Source: CADEEN01 sp963783785
Lineage (GTDB): Bacteria; Pseudomonadota; Gammaproteobacteria; Burkholderiales; Burkholderiaceae_C
Length of the DNA stretch: 64,000 bases
Assembly: GCA_963783785.1 (NCBI GenBank)
Contig: CAWAOQ010000006.1
Location: forward strand, 62,001-126,000
Direction: 5' to 3'
The translations under genes were made by a program, and so were the position numbers. The notes under the pieces are model-generated. The model worked only from the letters and a program-made list of their open reading frames with translations. It made no database searches and was not told the origin of the DNA. Below are positions 51,202 through 59,700 of the stretch, piece by piece; the first letter of the stretch is position 1; each line of letters starts with the position of its first letter.

Positions 51202-51274
51202 GGCGGTGTCCTTTGATGACGTGACTGTAGGCAGCGCGTGCCGCCGCGGGGCGTAGCCCGCCTTGAAGCAGACG

Positions 51275-51289
51275 TTCAAATATGATGAA
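51275..51289 (+). promoter_or_regulatory. LysR-type operator candidate in the pirin/LysR divergent region
   Basis: TTCA-N7-TGAA inverted repeat (51275-51278 and 51286-51289) contains the T-N11-A core of LysR-type sites. It lies 4 bases before the LysR start codon and 75 bases upstream of the pirin start. A site here could repress lysR and activate the pirin operon. Confidence 0.5.
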
Positions 51290-51292
51290 TGC

Positions 51293-52294
51293 ATGAGCAG
51301 CAGCCGCAACGCCCTGACCCCCGAAGCACTGGCGATGATGGACACCATCGCGCGCGCCGGCAGCTTTGCCGCTGCGGCGCGCGAACTCGGCAAGGTGCCT
51401 TCGGCACTGACCTACAGCGTGCGCCAGCTCGAAGACGCCCTCGATGTGCTGCTCTTCGACCGCCGCTCCGGGCAGGCACGCCTCACCGCCGCCGGCGAGG
51501 AACTGCTCGGCGAAGGCCGCCGCCTGCTGGCCGAGATGGACGCGGTGGCCAATCGCGTGCGCCGCGTCTCGTGCGGCTGGGAGACGCAGCTGACGGTGGC
51601 CGCCGACGGTGTGGTCTCGTACCTGACGCTGTTCGAGCTGTGCGAGGCCTTCTATGCGCTGCGCCCGGACAACGCCAGCGCCGCCGGCGGACCGGGCACC
51701 CGCCTGCGGCTGCGCACCGAGGTGCTGGCCGGCACCTGGGAAGCGCTGCTGTCGGGCGAGGCGGACCTGGCGATCGGCGTCGGCATCGGCAGCGTCGCGC
51801 CGCCGGCGGGCATCGAGCTGCGGCCGCTCGGCGAGATCGACTTCGTGTTCGCGGTGGCGCCGCATCACCCGTTGGCGGCGTACCACGGCGCGATCCCCGA
51901 CCACGAACTGCTGCGCCACCGCGCCGTCGCGGTGGCCGATTCGGCGCGCCGCCATGAACCGCGCAGCTTCAATCTGTTGCCCGGACAGGAGGTGTTCACC
52001 GTGGCTTCGGTGCAGGCCAAGCTCGAGGCGCAGTTGCGCTGCCTAGGTTGCGGCTTCCTGGCCGAGCCGCTGGCGCGCGAGCACATCCGGGCCGGCCGGT
52101 TGGTCGTCAAGCGGGTGCAACGCGAACCCGCCCGCGCCCGGCTCGGCTATGCCTGGCGCGAGGCGGCGACGCCGCAGCCGAAGAAGGCGCCGCAGGGCCT
52201 TGCACTGGCCTGGTGGCTCGAGCAGTTGGCCAGCGAGGCGACGCGCAAGGCGCTGCTCGAACGCCACACCGGCCTGCCGCAGACCCTCGCATGA
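51293..52294 (+). CDS. LysR-family transcriptional regulator
   Basis: 333 residues. The winged HTH at about 7-65 (LTPEALAMMDTIARAGSFAAAARELGKVPSALTYSVRQLEDALDVLLFDRRSGQARLTAAGEELL) is followed by the periplasmic-binding-like effector domain (DLAIGVGIGSVAPPAGIELRPLGEIDFVFAVAPHHPLA). Divergent from the pirin-flavodoxin-doxX genes, which it probably controls. ATG at 51293 gives the normal HTH offset; an upstream in-frame ATG exists at 51263. The effector may be a quinone or electrophile, by analogy with related units. Intact. Confidence 0.9.
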   Translation: MSSSRNALTPEALAMMDTIARAGSFAAAARELGKVPSALTYSVRQLEDALDVLLFDRRSGQARLTAAGEELLGEGRRLLAEMDAVANRVRRVSCGWETQLTVAADGVVSYLTLFELCEAFYALRPDNASAAGGPGTRLRLRTEVLAGTWEALLSGEADLAIGVGIGSVAPPAGIELRPLGEIDFVFAVAPHHPLAAYHGAIPDHELLRHRAVAVADSARRHEPRSFNLLPGQEVFTVASVQAKLEAQLRCLGCGFLAEPLAREHIRAGRLVVKRVQREPARARLGYAWREAATPQPKKAPQGLALAWWLEQLASEATRKALLERHTGLPQTLA

Positions 52295-52305
52295 TGAAAT
52301 GACAA

Positions 52306-52385
52306 CCCCTCGCTCGCTGCGCTCGCACTCCCCCAAGGGGAGCCTCAGGCCGACGCTTGGGAACGGCCCGGCGCTGGCCTGAGCG
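52306..52385 (+). repeat. Dispersed intergenic repeat, copy 1
   Basis: GC-rich element between lysR and gluQ containing CGCTCGCTGCGCTCGCAC, a CCCC-NN-GGGG hairpin core and the tail GCTTGGGAACGGCCCGGCGCT. The tail recurs as GCTTGGGAGCGGCCCGGCGCT at about 54719. Inverted, related versions occur at about 61557 and 62241. Such elements are common between genes in this bacterial group. Confidence 0.6.
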
Positions 52386-52398
52386 CGCTGCGACAAGC

Positions 52399-53286
52399 GT
52401 GTACACCGGCCGCTTTGCCCCCTCGCCCAGCGGCCCGCTGCATGCCGGCTCGCTGGTGGCCGCGCTGGCCAGCTGGCTCGATGCGCGGGCGCACCGCGGG
52501 CGCTGGCTGCTGCGCTTCGAAGACGTCGACGGTCCGCGCACCGTGCCCGGTGCCGACGCCGAGATCACGCGCCAGCTCACCGCGCTCGGCCTCGTGCCCG
52601 ACGAGCCGCCACTGTGGCAATCGCAGCGCAGCGCGCACTACGAGCGCGCGCTGCAGCAATTGCGCGCGGCCGGTCTGGCCTACCCCTGTGGCTGCACCCG
52701 GCGCGACATCGATGCCGAACTGGCGGCGCTCGGCCTGCCCGCGCAACGCGGTGCCGAGCGCATCTACCCCGGCACCTGCCGTGCGGGCCTCAAGGGCAAG
52801 ACCGCACGCGCATGGCGCTTGCGCTGCGGCGATGACGACACGCCGGTGTTCATCGACTGGCACGACCGACGCCTCGGGCCGCAGCACCAGGACGTGACGC
52901 ATGCGGTCGGGGACTTCGTGCTGCAACGCGCCGACGGCCCCTGGGCCTACCAGCTTGCGGTGGTGGTCGATGACGCCGCACAGGGCATCACCGACGTCGT
53001 CCGCGGCGAAGACCTGGCCGACAACACCGCACGGCAGATCTACCTGCAGCGTCTGCTCGGCCTGCCGACGCCGCGCTACCTGCACACGCCGCTGGTGCGC
53101 GATGCCCGCGGCGAAAAGCTGTCCAAGAGCAACGGCGCGGCGCCGATCGAAGTGCTTGACCCGCTGGCCGCCTTGCGCGACACCGCCGTGGTGTTGAACC
53201 TCACGGTGCCCGACAGCGGCGACATCGGCGGCTGGCTGGAGCGGGCGGTGGCCAGCTGGCGCAAGCGCTGGTTGCGGGGGGCTTGA
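52399..53286 (+). CDS. gluQ: Glutamyl-Q tRNA(Asp) synthetase
   Basis: 295-residue truncated GluRS paralogue that attaches glutamate to the queuosine base of tRNAAsp. GTG at 52399 gives the family start VYTGRFAPSPSGPLHAGS with the HIGH-like HAGS. Zinc ligands lie in YPCGCTRRDID and YPGTCRAG, VDDAAQGITDVVRGEDL is catalytic-core sequence, and KLSKSNGA is the KMSKS equivalent near residue 239. There is no anticodon-binding domain, which fits GluQ. It follows a dispersed repeat. Intact. Confidence 0.93.
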   Translation: MYTGRFAPSPSGPLHAGSLVAALASWLDARAHRGRWLLRFEDVDGPRTVPGADAEITRQLTALGLVPDEPPLWQSQRSAHYERALQQLRAAGLAYPCGCTRRDIDAELAALGLPAQRGAERIYPGTCRAGLKGKTARAWRLRCGDDDTPVFIDWHDRRLGPQHQDVTHAVGDFVLQRADGPWAYQLAVVVDDAAQGITDVVRGEDLADNTARQIYLQRLLGLPTPRYLHTPLVRDARGEKLSKSNGAAPIEVLDPLAALRDTAVVLNLTVPDSGDIGGWLERAVASWRKRWLRGA

Positions 53287-53338
53287 CGCCGGTGTGTAGC
53301 ATCGCGGCTTTTCCATCACAACCCAAGGCGATCGTCCC

Positions 53339-53695
53339 ATGACCACCACCCCGAGCGGCCTGCATTACGAAGACACCACCGTCGGCCATGGCGCCACGGC
53401 GCAAGCCGGCAGCGAAGTCACCGTGCACTACACCGGCTGGCTGTACGACCCGACGAGCGACAGCGGCCGCGGCCGCAAGTTCGATTCGAGCAAGGACCGC
53501 CGCGACCCGTTCAAGTTCGACCTCGGCGCCGGCATGGTGATCCGCGGCTGGGACGAAGGCGTGCAAGGCATGCAGGTCGGCGGCACGCGCATGCTGCGCA
53601 TCCCGCCCGAACTGGGCTATGGCGCACGCGGCGCCGGCGGCGTGATTCCGCCGAATGCGACGCTGGTGTTCGAGGTCGAGCTGTTGGCCGTTTGA
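53339..53695 (+). CDS. FKBP-type peptidyl-prolyl cis-trans isomerase
   Basis: 118 residues, single FKBP domain: GSEVTVHYTGWLYDPTSDSGRGRKFDSSKDRRDPFKFDLGAGMVIRGWDEGVQGMQVGGTRMLRIPPELGYGARGAGGVIPPNATLVFEVELLAV. The catalytic pocket residues (Tyr, Phe, Asp, Trp, Phe) are present. There is no signal peptide, so it is cytoplasmic. It catalyses proline isomerization during folding. Convergent with the tdh gene. Intact. Confidence 0.93.
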   Translation: MTTTPSGLHYEDTTVGHGATAQAGSEVTVHYTGWLYDPTSDSGRGRKFDSSKDRRDPFKFDLGAGMVIRGWDEGVQGMQVGGTRMLRIPPELGYGARGAGGVIPPNATLVFEVELLAV

Positions 53696-53714
53696 CGCCG
53701 GCAAGCTGCGCGGC

Positions 53715-54663
53715 TCAACGCACGAGCGGCGCCAGGTTCGCCAGCATGTCGTCGACCATCGCCTGCAGGTCGTAGCGCGGTCGCCAGCCCCAGTCGCGCT
53801 GCGCCACGCTGTCGTCGATCGAGCGCGGCCAGCGAGGCGGCGATGGGCTGGCGGAAGTCGGGCTCGCTGTCCATCGTGAAGGCTGGCAGGCGTCTGCGGA
53901 TCGCGGCGGCGATCTCGAGCGGCGTGAAGCTGATGCCGGCCAGGTTGTAGGAACCGCGCTCGCGGACCGAAGCGGCCGGCGCTTCCATCAGCTGCAGCGT
54001 CGCGCGGATCGCATCGGGCATGTACATCATCGGCAGCGCCTGGTCCTCGCGCAGGAAGCAGGTGTAGCGGCCGGCTTTCAGCGCCGCGTGGAAGATCTCG
54101 ACCGCGTAGTCGGTGGTGCCGCCGCCGGGCGGCGTCTTCCAGCTGATCAGGCCCGGATAGCGCAGGCTGCGCACATCGACGCCGTGGTGACGGTGGTACC
54201 AGGCGCACCAACCCTCGCCGGCCAGCTTGCTGATGCCGTAGACGGTGGTCGGGTCCATCACCGTCTTTTGCGGCGTGTGGTCCTGCGGCGTGCCGGGGCC
54301 GAACGCGGCGATCGAGCTGGGCCAGAAGATGCGCTCGAGCTTGTGCGAGCGGGCCACTTCGAGCACGTTCAGCAGCCCCTTCATGTTCAGGTCCCAGGCC
54401 CACATCGGGTGCTTCTCGCCGCGCGCCGACAGGGCAGCCGCGAGGTGGTAGACCTGCGTCACGCCGTGCCGCTCGACGACCGCCGTCAGCGCGCCGATGT
54501 CGGTGCAGTCGAGCGTCTCGTGCGTCAGGCCCGGCACACGCCCCTGCGGCGCGAGGTCGCTGGTGACGACGGCGGCAGCGCCGTGGCGCTGCACCAGCTC
54601 GGCCGCCAGCTCGGTGCCGATCTGGCCATTGGCGCCGATGATGAGAATCTTCGGCGAGGTCAT
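53715..54663 (-). CDS. tdh: NAD-dependent epimerase/L-threonine 3-dehydrogenase (frameshifted)
   Basis: Short-chain type threonine dehydrogenase, about 316 codons. MTSPKILIIGANGQIGTELAAEL is the NAD-binding GxxGxxG. SSIAAFGPGTP and YGISKLAGEGW supply the Ser-Tyr-Lys catalytic set, and GLISWKTPPGGGTTDYAVEIFHAALK is typical of this Tdh subgroup. Near 53831 one extra base breaks the frame; removal gives SWPRSIDDSVAQRDWGWRPR, then YDLQAMVDDMLANLAPLVR and stop at 53715. It precedes kbl in reverse order on the same strand, so the pair turns threonine into glycine and acetyl-CoA. A dispersed repeat lies between the two genes. Confidence 0.88.
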
Positions 54664-54665
54664 GT

Positions 54666-54750
54666 GAGCCGCTCGGGCGCGGAGTACCGCACCCGATCCC
54701 CCATGGGGATGCGGTCCGGCTTGGGAGCGGCCCGGCGCTCGGCCCGCCTC
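54666..54750 (-). repeat. Dispersed intergenic repeat, copy 2
   Basis: Between tdh and kbl: GAGCCGCTCGGGCGCGGAG, a CCCC-AT-GGGG hairpin core and GCTTGGGAGCGGCCCGGCGCT. Related to the copies at 52306, 61557 and 62241. Confidence 0.55.
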
Positions 54751-55945
54751 ACTTGAGCAACCCCAACTCGCGCCCGGCCTGCGTGAACGCCGCGAGCGCG
54801 GCTTCCAGGTGCGCGCGCTCGTGCACCGCGCTCATCTGCACGCGGATTCGCGCCTGCCCCTTGGCCACCACCGGGAAGAAGAAGCCGACGACGTAGACGC
54901 CGAGTTCGAGCAGCCGCGCCGCGAGTTGCTGCGCCTTGACCGCGTCGTAGACCATGATCGGCACGATCGGGTGCTCGCCGGGCTTGACGTCGAAGCCGGC
55001 GGCCGTGATGGCGGCGCGGAACCAGCGCGTGTTGTCTTCGAGCTTGTCGCGCAGCGCGGTGCTGGATTCGAGCAGGTCGAGCACCGCGATCGAGGCCCCG
55101 GCGATCGCGGGCATCAGCGTGTTCGAGAACAGGTAGGGCCGCGAGCGCTGGCGCAGCAACTCGACCACTTCGCGGCGTGCCGCGGTGAAGCCGCCCGACG
55201 CGCCGCCGAGCGCCTTGCCGAAGGTGCCGGTGATGATGTCGACCTTGCCGAAGATGCCGCGGAACTCGTGCGTGCCGCGACCGCGCGCGCCGACGAAGCC
55301 GGTCGCATGGCACTCGTCGATGCCGAGCAGCGCGTCGTGGCGGTCGCACAGGGCACGCATTTCATCGAGCCTGGCGATGGTGCCGTCCATCGAGAACACG
55401 CCGTCGGTGAAGACCAGCTTGAAACGCGCGCCGCCGGCAGCGGCCTCCGACAGGCAGCGCTCGAGGTCGCCCATGTCGTTGTGCCGGTAGCGAAAGCGCC
55501 GCGCCTTGCACAGGCGGATGCCGTCGATGATCGAGGCGTGGTTCAGCTCGTCGCTGATGACGGCGTCCTCCTCGCCGAGCAGGGGCTCGAACAGGCCGCC
55601 GTTGGCATCGAAGGCCGCAGCGTAGAGGATCGCATCGTCGCAGCCCACGAAGCGCGCAATGCGCTGCTCGAGCGTCTTGTGCAGGTCCTGCGTGCCGCAG
55701 ATGAAGCGCACGCTGCTCATGCCGTAGCCGTGGCTGGCGAGCGCGTCGTGCGCGGCCGCGATCACCCGCGGGTGCGACGACAGCCCGAGGTAGTTGTTGG
55801 CGCACAGGTTGATGACTTCCCGGCCCTCGGCGGTCCTGACCAGCGCGCCTTGCGGCGTGACCAGGATGCGCTCGGCCTTGTACAGGCCGGCCTCGCGCAA
55901 TGCGTCCAACTCGGCCTGAAGGTGCTCGAAGAATGCGGTGTTCAT
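54749..55945 (-). CDS. kbl: Glycine C-acetyltransferase (2-amino-3-ketobutyrate CoA ligase)
   Basis: 398-residue PLP enzyme, full length, that splits 2-amino-3-oxobutyrate with CoA into glycine and acetyl-CoA. The motifs HLQAELDALREAGLYKAERI, NLCANNYLGLSSHPRVIAAAHDALASHGYGMSSVRFICGTQDLHKTLEQRIA and TDGVFSMDGTIARLDEMRALCDRHDALLGIDECHATGFVG are typical. The PLP lysine is in DIITGTFGKALGGASGGFTA near residue 244. Directly downstream is tdh. The divergent regulator upstream suggests control by threonine or its products. Intact. Confidence 0.95.
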   Translation of the reverse strand: MNTAFFEHLQAELDALREAGLYKAERILVTPQGALVRTAEGREVINLCANNYLGLSSHPRVIAAAHDALASHGYGMSSVRFICGTQDLHKTLEQRIARFVGCDDAILYAAAFDANGGLFEPLLGEEDAVISDELNHASIIDGIRLCKARRFRYRHNDMGDLERCLSEAAAGGARFKLVFTDGVFSMDGTIARLDEMRALCDRHDALLGIDECHATGFVGARGRGTHEFRGIFGKVDIITGTFGKALGGASGGFTAARREVVELLRQRSRPYLFSNTLMPAIAGASIAVLDLLESSTALRDKLEDNTRWFRAAITAAGFDVKPGEHPIVPIMVYDAVKAQQLAARLLELGVYVVGFFFPVVAKGQARIRVQMSAVHERAHLEAALAAFTQAGRELGLLK

Positions 55946-55999
55946 GGTGCTCCGGCTCCCGATGATGCAGAATGCACTCGTTCAATGATGGGTGCACAT

Positions 56000-56013
56000 T
56001 TCGATATATCGAA
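56000..56013. promoter_or_regulatory. 14-bp perfect palindrome, candidate operator
   Basis: TTCGATATATCGAA, a perfect palindrome in the 71-base divergent gap between kbl and the XRE-cupin regulator. It ends 3 bases before the regulator ATG. The position suggests the regulator binds it to control its own gene and kbl-tdh. Confidence 0.6.
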
Positions 56014-56016
56014 CAG

Positions 56017-56637
56017 ATGTCCAGTATCGTGTCCAGGCCGAGTCCCGTCAAGACGAAACCGTCGCAGCCGGCGCCGGCACAGCAGCCGCCACGTGTCGGC
56101 GCGGCTTTGGCCGCACTGCGCCAGTCACGCGGCCTGTCGCTCGACGAGCTGTCGCGGTTGGCCGGCGTGTCGAAGTCGATGCTGTCACAGATCGAGCGCC
56201 ACCAGGCCAATCCGACGGTTGCCGTGGTCTGGCGGCTGGCCACCGCGCTGGGCGTCGGTGTCGGCGAACTGCTGGGCGGCGAGCGCCCTGCGGCACCGCT
56301 GCTGACCACCGTGCCGGCGCACGCCACGCCGACGCTGGCCAGCCCCGACGGCAAGTGCGAGCTGCGGATCCTGGGGCCGATCGAACTCGCCGGGCAGTTC
56401 GAGTGGTACACGCTGACCGTCCAGCCCGGCGGCACGCTGGCTTCGCAGCCCCACGAGCCAGGTTCGCGGGAGCACCTGTCGGTGCTCGCCGGCGCGCTCG
56501 AAGTGCAGGCCGGCGCCGAGTCGACCCGGGTGCGCCATGGCGAGACGGCGCGCTATGCCGCCGACGCACCGCACCGCATCCACAACCCGGGCCGGTCCGC
56601 GGCGCAGGCATTGCTGGTGGTGCTGCATCGCACCTGA
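56017..56637 (+). CDS. XRE-family transcriptional regulator with C-terminal cupin domain
   Basis: 206 residues. The HTH is at about 30-85 (GAALAALRQSRGLSLDELSRLAGVSKSMLSQIERHQANPTVAVVWRLATALGVGVGELLG). The cupin_2 ligand domain is at about 130-205 (WYTLTVQPGGTLASQPHEPGSREHLSVLAGALEVQAG, ADAPHRIHNPG). Such regulators control amino-acid or polyamine catabolic genes. Here it faces kbl-tdh across 71 bases holding a perfect palindrome, so threonine catabolism is its likely target. ATG at 56017 is chosen over an upstream in-frame ATG that overlaps the palindrome. Intact. Confidence 0.85.
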   Translation: MSSIVSRPSPVKTKPSQPAPAQQPPRVGAALAALRQSRGLSLDELSRLAGVSKSMLSQIERHQANPTVAVVWRLATALGVGVGELLGGERPAAPLLTTVPAHATPTLASPDGKCELRILGPIELAGQFEWYTLTVQPGGTLASQPHEPGSREHLSVLAGALEVQAGAESTRVRHGETARYAADAPHRIHNPGRSAAQALLVVLHRT

Positions 56638-56669
56638 GCGCGCCCCGACAGGCCGGTCGAGCGTGGCCG

Positions 56670-58037
56670 ATGTCACGCGGGCGTTCAAATCCCCCCTTCG
56701 GGGTGAGTGACGCCGTCAGCGGCCGATGCCACGATGCGCCGCAACAACCCTGCCCCTTCGCCGTGAAACCGAGCGACCCACCCCCAAGCAGCCTGAGTGC
56801 CGACCCGGCCGAGCGACTGGTCGACGCCATCGCACTGCCGATCGGGCGCTGGGATCGCGACGCGCGCCTGCTGTTCTGCAATGCGCCTTACACCACCTGG
56901 GCCGGACGCCCGGCCGATGAACTGATCGGCCGCACCCTGGCCGAGTTGTACGGCCAAGCCGCGTGGGATGCCGCGAGCGGCGCCTTTGCCGCCGCCTTTG
57001 CGGGCCGCACCGTGAGCTACGAGCGCCGCCTCACGCACCAGGGTGCCAGCGCGCGCTGGACGCGCGCGATGGTCTTTCCCGACCGCAATGCGCAGGGCGA
57101 GATCGAGGCCATCTACACCATTGCGTTCGACATCCACGACGACGTGGTCGAGCGCGAGGCGCTGCACGACGCTCGCCGTCGGCTCGACCGTTTCACCGAA
57201 CACATCCCGTACCCACTGACGTATGTCGATCGCGACTTCCGGCTGCGCTTCGTCAACCGGGCCTACACCCAGGCGGTGGGCCGGCCCGCCGCAGAGCTTC
57301 TCGGCCAACATATCGGCGAGGTCCGTGGTGCGGCGCGCTGGGCGCTGCACCGACCTTACTTCGAGCATGCACTGGCGGGGGAGCCGATGCAGTACACGCG
57401 CCTGGTCGAAAACCTGCCGCAGGGTCCACGCTGGCTGCGCACCAGCTACGTGCCCGATTTCGCGGACGATGGCCAGGTGCAGGGCGTCTACACCGCGACG
57501 ATCGACGTGCACGACCTGACGGAAGCGCAGCGGCGTCTGCAACGCAGTGTCGAACGCGACGCGCTGACAGACGCGCTGAGCCGGCGCACGATGATGGAGC
57601 GCCTCGACGCCGCCGCGGCCCTGTGCGGTTCGCAGCCGGTGGCGCTGTTCTTCGTCGACCTCGACGGCTTCAAGTCGCTCAACGATGCTGAGGGCCACGC
57701 CGCGGGAGATGCCCTGTTGGTCGCACTGGCCCAGGCGCTGCAGCAGGCGGTGCGGGCCGAAGACGCCGTCGGTCGCTTCGGTGGCGACGAGTTCCTGGTG
57801 CTGGCCTCCGTGCGCGACGTCGGCGGCGCCCATGCGCTGGCCGAACACTTGCTGCAGGCGGTGCGCGACTGCGCGGCCCGCTGCCGCGGCGCGCAGGGCG
57901 TCTCGGCCAGCATCGGCTATGCGCTGGCACCGCACGACGCGACGCAGCCGCTGCGCCTGCTGCAAATGGCCGACAGCGCGATGTATGCCGCCAAGCGGCT
58001 GGGCAAGGGCCGCGTGATGCATTGCGCCGCGGCATGA
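56670..58037 (+). CDS. Diguanylate cyclase with two PAS domains
   Basis: Two PAS folds (about residues 45-165 and 170-290: ALPIGRWDRDARLLFCNAPYTTWAGRP and HIPYPLTYVDRDFRLRFVNRAYTQAVGRPAAELLGQ) precede a GGDEF domain with intact active motif GRFGGDEFLVL. The inhibitory RxxD site (RAED) lies five residues before it. It therefore probably makes c-di-GMP and is product-inhibited. No transmembrane segment; cytosolic. The start is uncertain: ATG 56670 or GTG 56763. It follows the XRE gene by about 30-125 bases. Intact. Confidence 0.87.
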   Translation: MSRGRSNPPFGVSDAVSGRCHDAPQQPCPFAVKPSDPPPSSLSADPAERLVDAIALPIGRWDRDARLLFCNAPYTTWAGRPADELIGRTLAELYGQAAWDAASGAFAAAFAGRTVSYERRLTHQGASARWTRAMVFPDRNAQGEIEAIYTIAFDIHDDVVEREALHDARRRLDRFTEHIPYPLTYVDRDFRLRFVNRAYTQAVGRPAAELLGQHIGEVRGAARWALHRPYFEHALAGEPMQYTRLVENLPQGPRWLRTSYVPDFADDGQVQGVYTATIDVHDLTEAQRRLQRSVERDALTDALSRRTMMERLDAAAALCGSQPVALFFVDLDGFKSLNDAEGHAAGDALLVALAQALQQAVRAEDAVGRFGGDEFLVLASVRDVGGAHALAEHLLQAVRDCAARCRGAQGVSASIGYALAPHDATQPLRLLQMADSAMYAAKRLGKGRVMHCAAA

Positions 58038-58059
58038 GCGGCGGCCAGGCCCGGCAGCG

Positions 58060-59286
58060 CTACAGCAACTCGCCCAGCGTCAGACGCTCGATGCCGGTAC
58101 GCGCGCGGAACACGCTGGCGGCCGCGCTCGGCTCGAGCAGCAATGCATCGACCAGCTCGCGCACCGGCGTGTTTGCCGGGTCGGCCAACAGCACCACGCG
58201 CGGGCCATCCTCCTCGTCGAGCCGCGCCACCCAGTCCATCTCGATCAGCGACTCGACGATCGGCTCGATCTGCAACGGATCGGTGGCCAGCACCGCCGCC
58301 AGCGCGTCGGGCGCCAGGCCGCGCCGCGGGCCCGCACGCGCCCGTGCCAGCGCGCCGATCACGGCCAGAGCCAGCGTGAACCGGTGTCCCGGCGTGGCCG
58401 GCAGGCGCGTGATGTGCATCGACAGGCTGGGCGCATAGGCCGCGATCACCGCCCCCCACAACACGATGATCCACGCGACGTAGATCCACAGCAGCAGGAT
58501 CGGCACCGTGGCGAATGCGCCGTAGACGGTGGCATAGGTCGGCATCAGGCCCACATACCAGGCCAGCGCGCGCTTGGCGAGCTCCAGACCCACGGCCACG
58601 AACGCCCCGCCGGCCAGTGCATGTCGCCAGTGCACCGGCGTATTCGGCACGTAGCGGAACAAGCCTGCCGTGCCGGTTGCCATCAACACGAACTCGATCA
58701 CGTTGAGCAGCAGTTCGATGCCACCGGGCAGCGCGCCGACCACGCCCTTGGACGCCGTCAGCACGGTCGTCGTCAGCGACAGGCTGATGCCCAGCAGCAG
58801 CGGCCCGAGCGTCAGTCCGGCCCAGTACACCAGCACGCGCTGCGCGATCGGCCGCGGGCGGCGCACGCGCCAGATGGCGTTGAGGGCGCGGTCGATCGTC
58901 AACATCAGCGCCAGGGCCGTCATCACCAGCACGATCAGGCCGAGGGCACCGAGCCGCGTCGCCTTGGCCGCAAACTGCGTCAGCGCGCCCAGCACTGGCT
59001 TGGCGATGCCCTCGGGCACCAGCCCCTGCAGGAAGTACTTCTCGAGCGCCGACTGGAAACTCGCGAACATCGGGAATGCGCTGAACACCGCCAGCATCAC
59101 GGTGACCAGCGGCACCATCGCGATCAGCGTGGTGAAGGTCAGGCTGCTCGCGGTCAGGCCGAGGTGGTCTTCGCGGAACCGCTCACGCAGCGTGCGCGCG
59201 GTGGCCAGCCAGGGCCAGGTTTGAAGCGTCTCGTAGAGACCGGTCAGTCGGGCACGCCATTCGGCCAGGGTGAAGGTCAGGGTCAT
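58060..59286 (-). CDS. YihY/UPF0761 family membrane protein
   Basis: 408 residues. The N-terminal half holds six helices of the YihY family, formerly called ribonuclease BN: REDHLGLTASSLTFTTLIAMVPLVTVMLAVFSAFPMF, ALNAIWRVRRPRPIAQRVLVYWAGLTLGPLLLGISLSL, TYATVYGAFATVPILLLWIYVAWIIVLWGAVIAAY. The C-terminal 130 residues resemble a winged-helix domain. True function unknown; the RNase assignment has been dropped for E. coli YihY. ATG at 59286; divergent start with the DUF2069 gene. Intact. Confidence 0.87.
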   Translation of the reverse strand: MTLTFTLAEWRARLTGLYETLQTWPWLATARTLRERFREDHLGLTASSLTFTTLIAMVPLVTVMLAVFSAFPMFASFQSALEKYFLQGLVPEGIAKPVLGALTQFAAKATRLGALGLIVLVMTALALMLTIDRALNAIWRVRRPRPIAQRVLVYWAGLTLGPLLLGISLSLTTTVLTASKGVVGALPGGIELLLNVIEFVLMATGTAGLFRYVPNTPVHWRHALAGGAFVAVGLELAKRALAWYVGLMPTYATVYGAFATVPILLLWIYVAWIIVLWGAVIAAYAPSLSMHITRLPATPGHRFTLALAVIGALARARAGPRRGLAPDALAAVLATDPLQIEPIVESLIEMDWVARLDEEDGPRVVLLADPANTPVRELVDALLLEPSAAASVFRARTGIERLTLGELL

Positions 59287-59292
59287 CGCCCT

Positions 59293-59700
59293 ATGATGCC
59301 AAACATGTCTGCGCTCGAAGTTGCCGTGAATGCGGCCGACCCCCTCCTCGAACGCGTGCGCGCGCTGGCGGTCGGCTGCCTGCTGGCGCTGATCCTGCTC
59401 GGCCTGGCCTGGGAACTGTGGCTCGCGCCCACCGGCAATCGCACCTGGGCGCTGAAAGTGCTGCCGCTGGCCGGGGCGCTGGCGGGCTTGCTGAAACATC
59501 GCATGTACACCTACCGCTGGGTCAGCCTGCTGGTGTGGCTGTATGTCGCTGAAGGCGCGGTGCGCGCGACCAGCGAACGCGGCATCGTCGTCCCGCTGGC
59601 GCTGGCCGAGATCGTCCTGAGCTTGATGTTGTTCGCGGCCTGCGCCGTGCATGTGCGGTGGCGCTTGCGGCAGGCCCGGCACGCAGGTGGGTCGACATGA
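59293..59700 (+). CDS. DUF2069 family membrane protein
   Basis: 135 residues, four helices: VRALAVGCLLALILLGLAWELWLAP, ALKVLPLAGALAGLLKHRMYTYRWVSLLVWLYVAEG and LAEIVLSLMLFAACAVHVRWRLR. The YRWVSLL and YVAEGAVRA motifs define the family. The reading frame has tandem ATGs at 59293 and a third at 59305. The stop overlaps the oxidase start (ATGA). Function unknown. Intact. Confidence 0.85.
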   Translation: MMPNMSALEVAVNAADPLLERVRALAVGCLLALILLGLAWELWLAPTGNRTWALKVLPLAGALAGLLKHRMYTYRWVSLLVWLYVAEGAVRATSERGIVVPLALAEIVLSLMLFAACAVHVRWRLRQARHAGGST

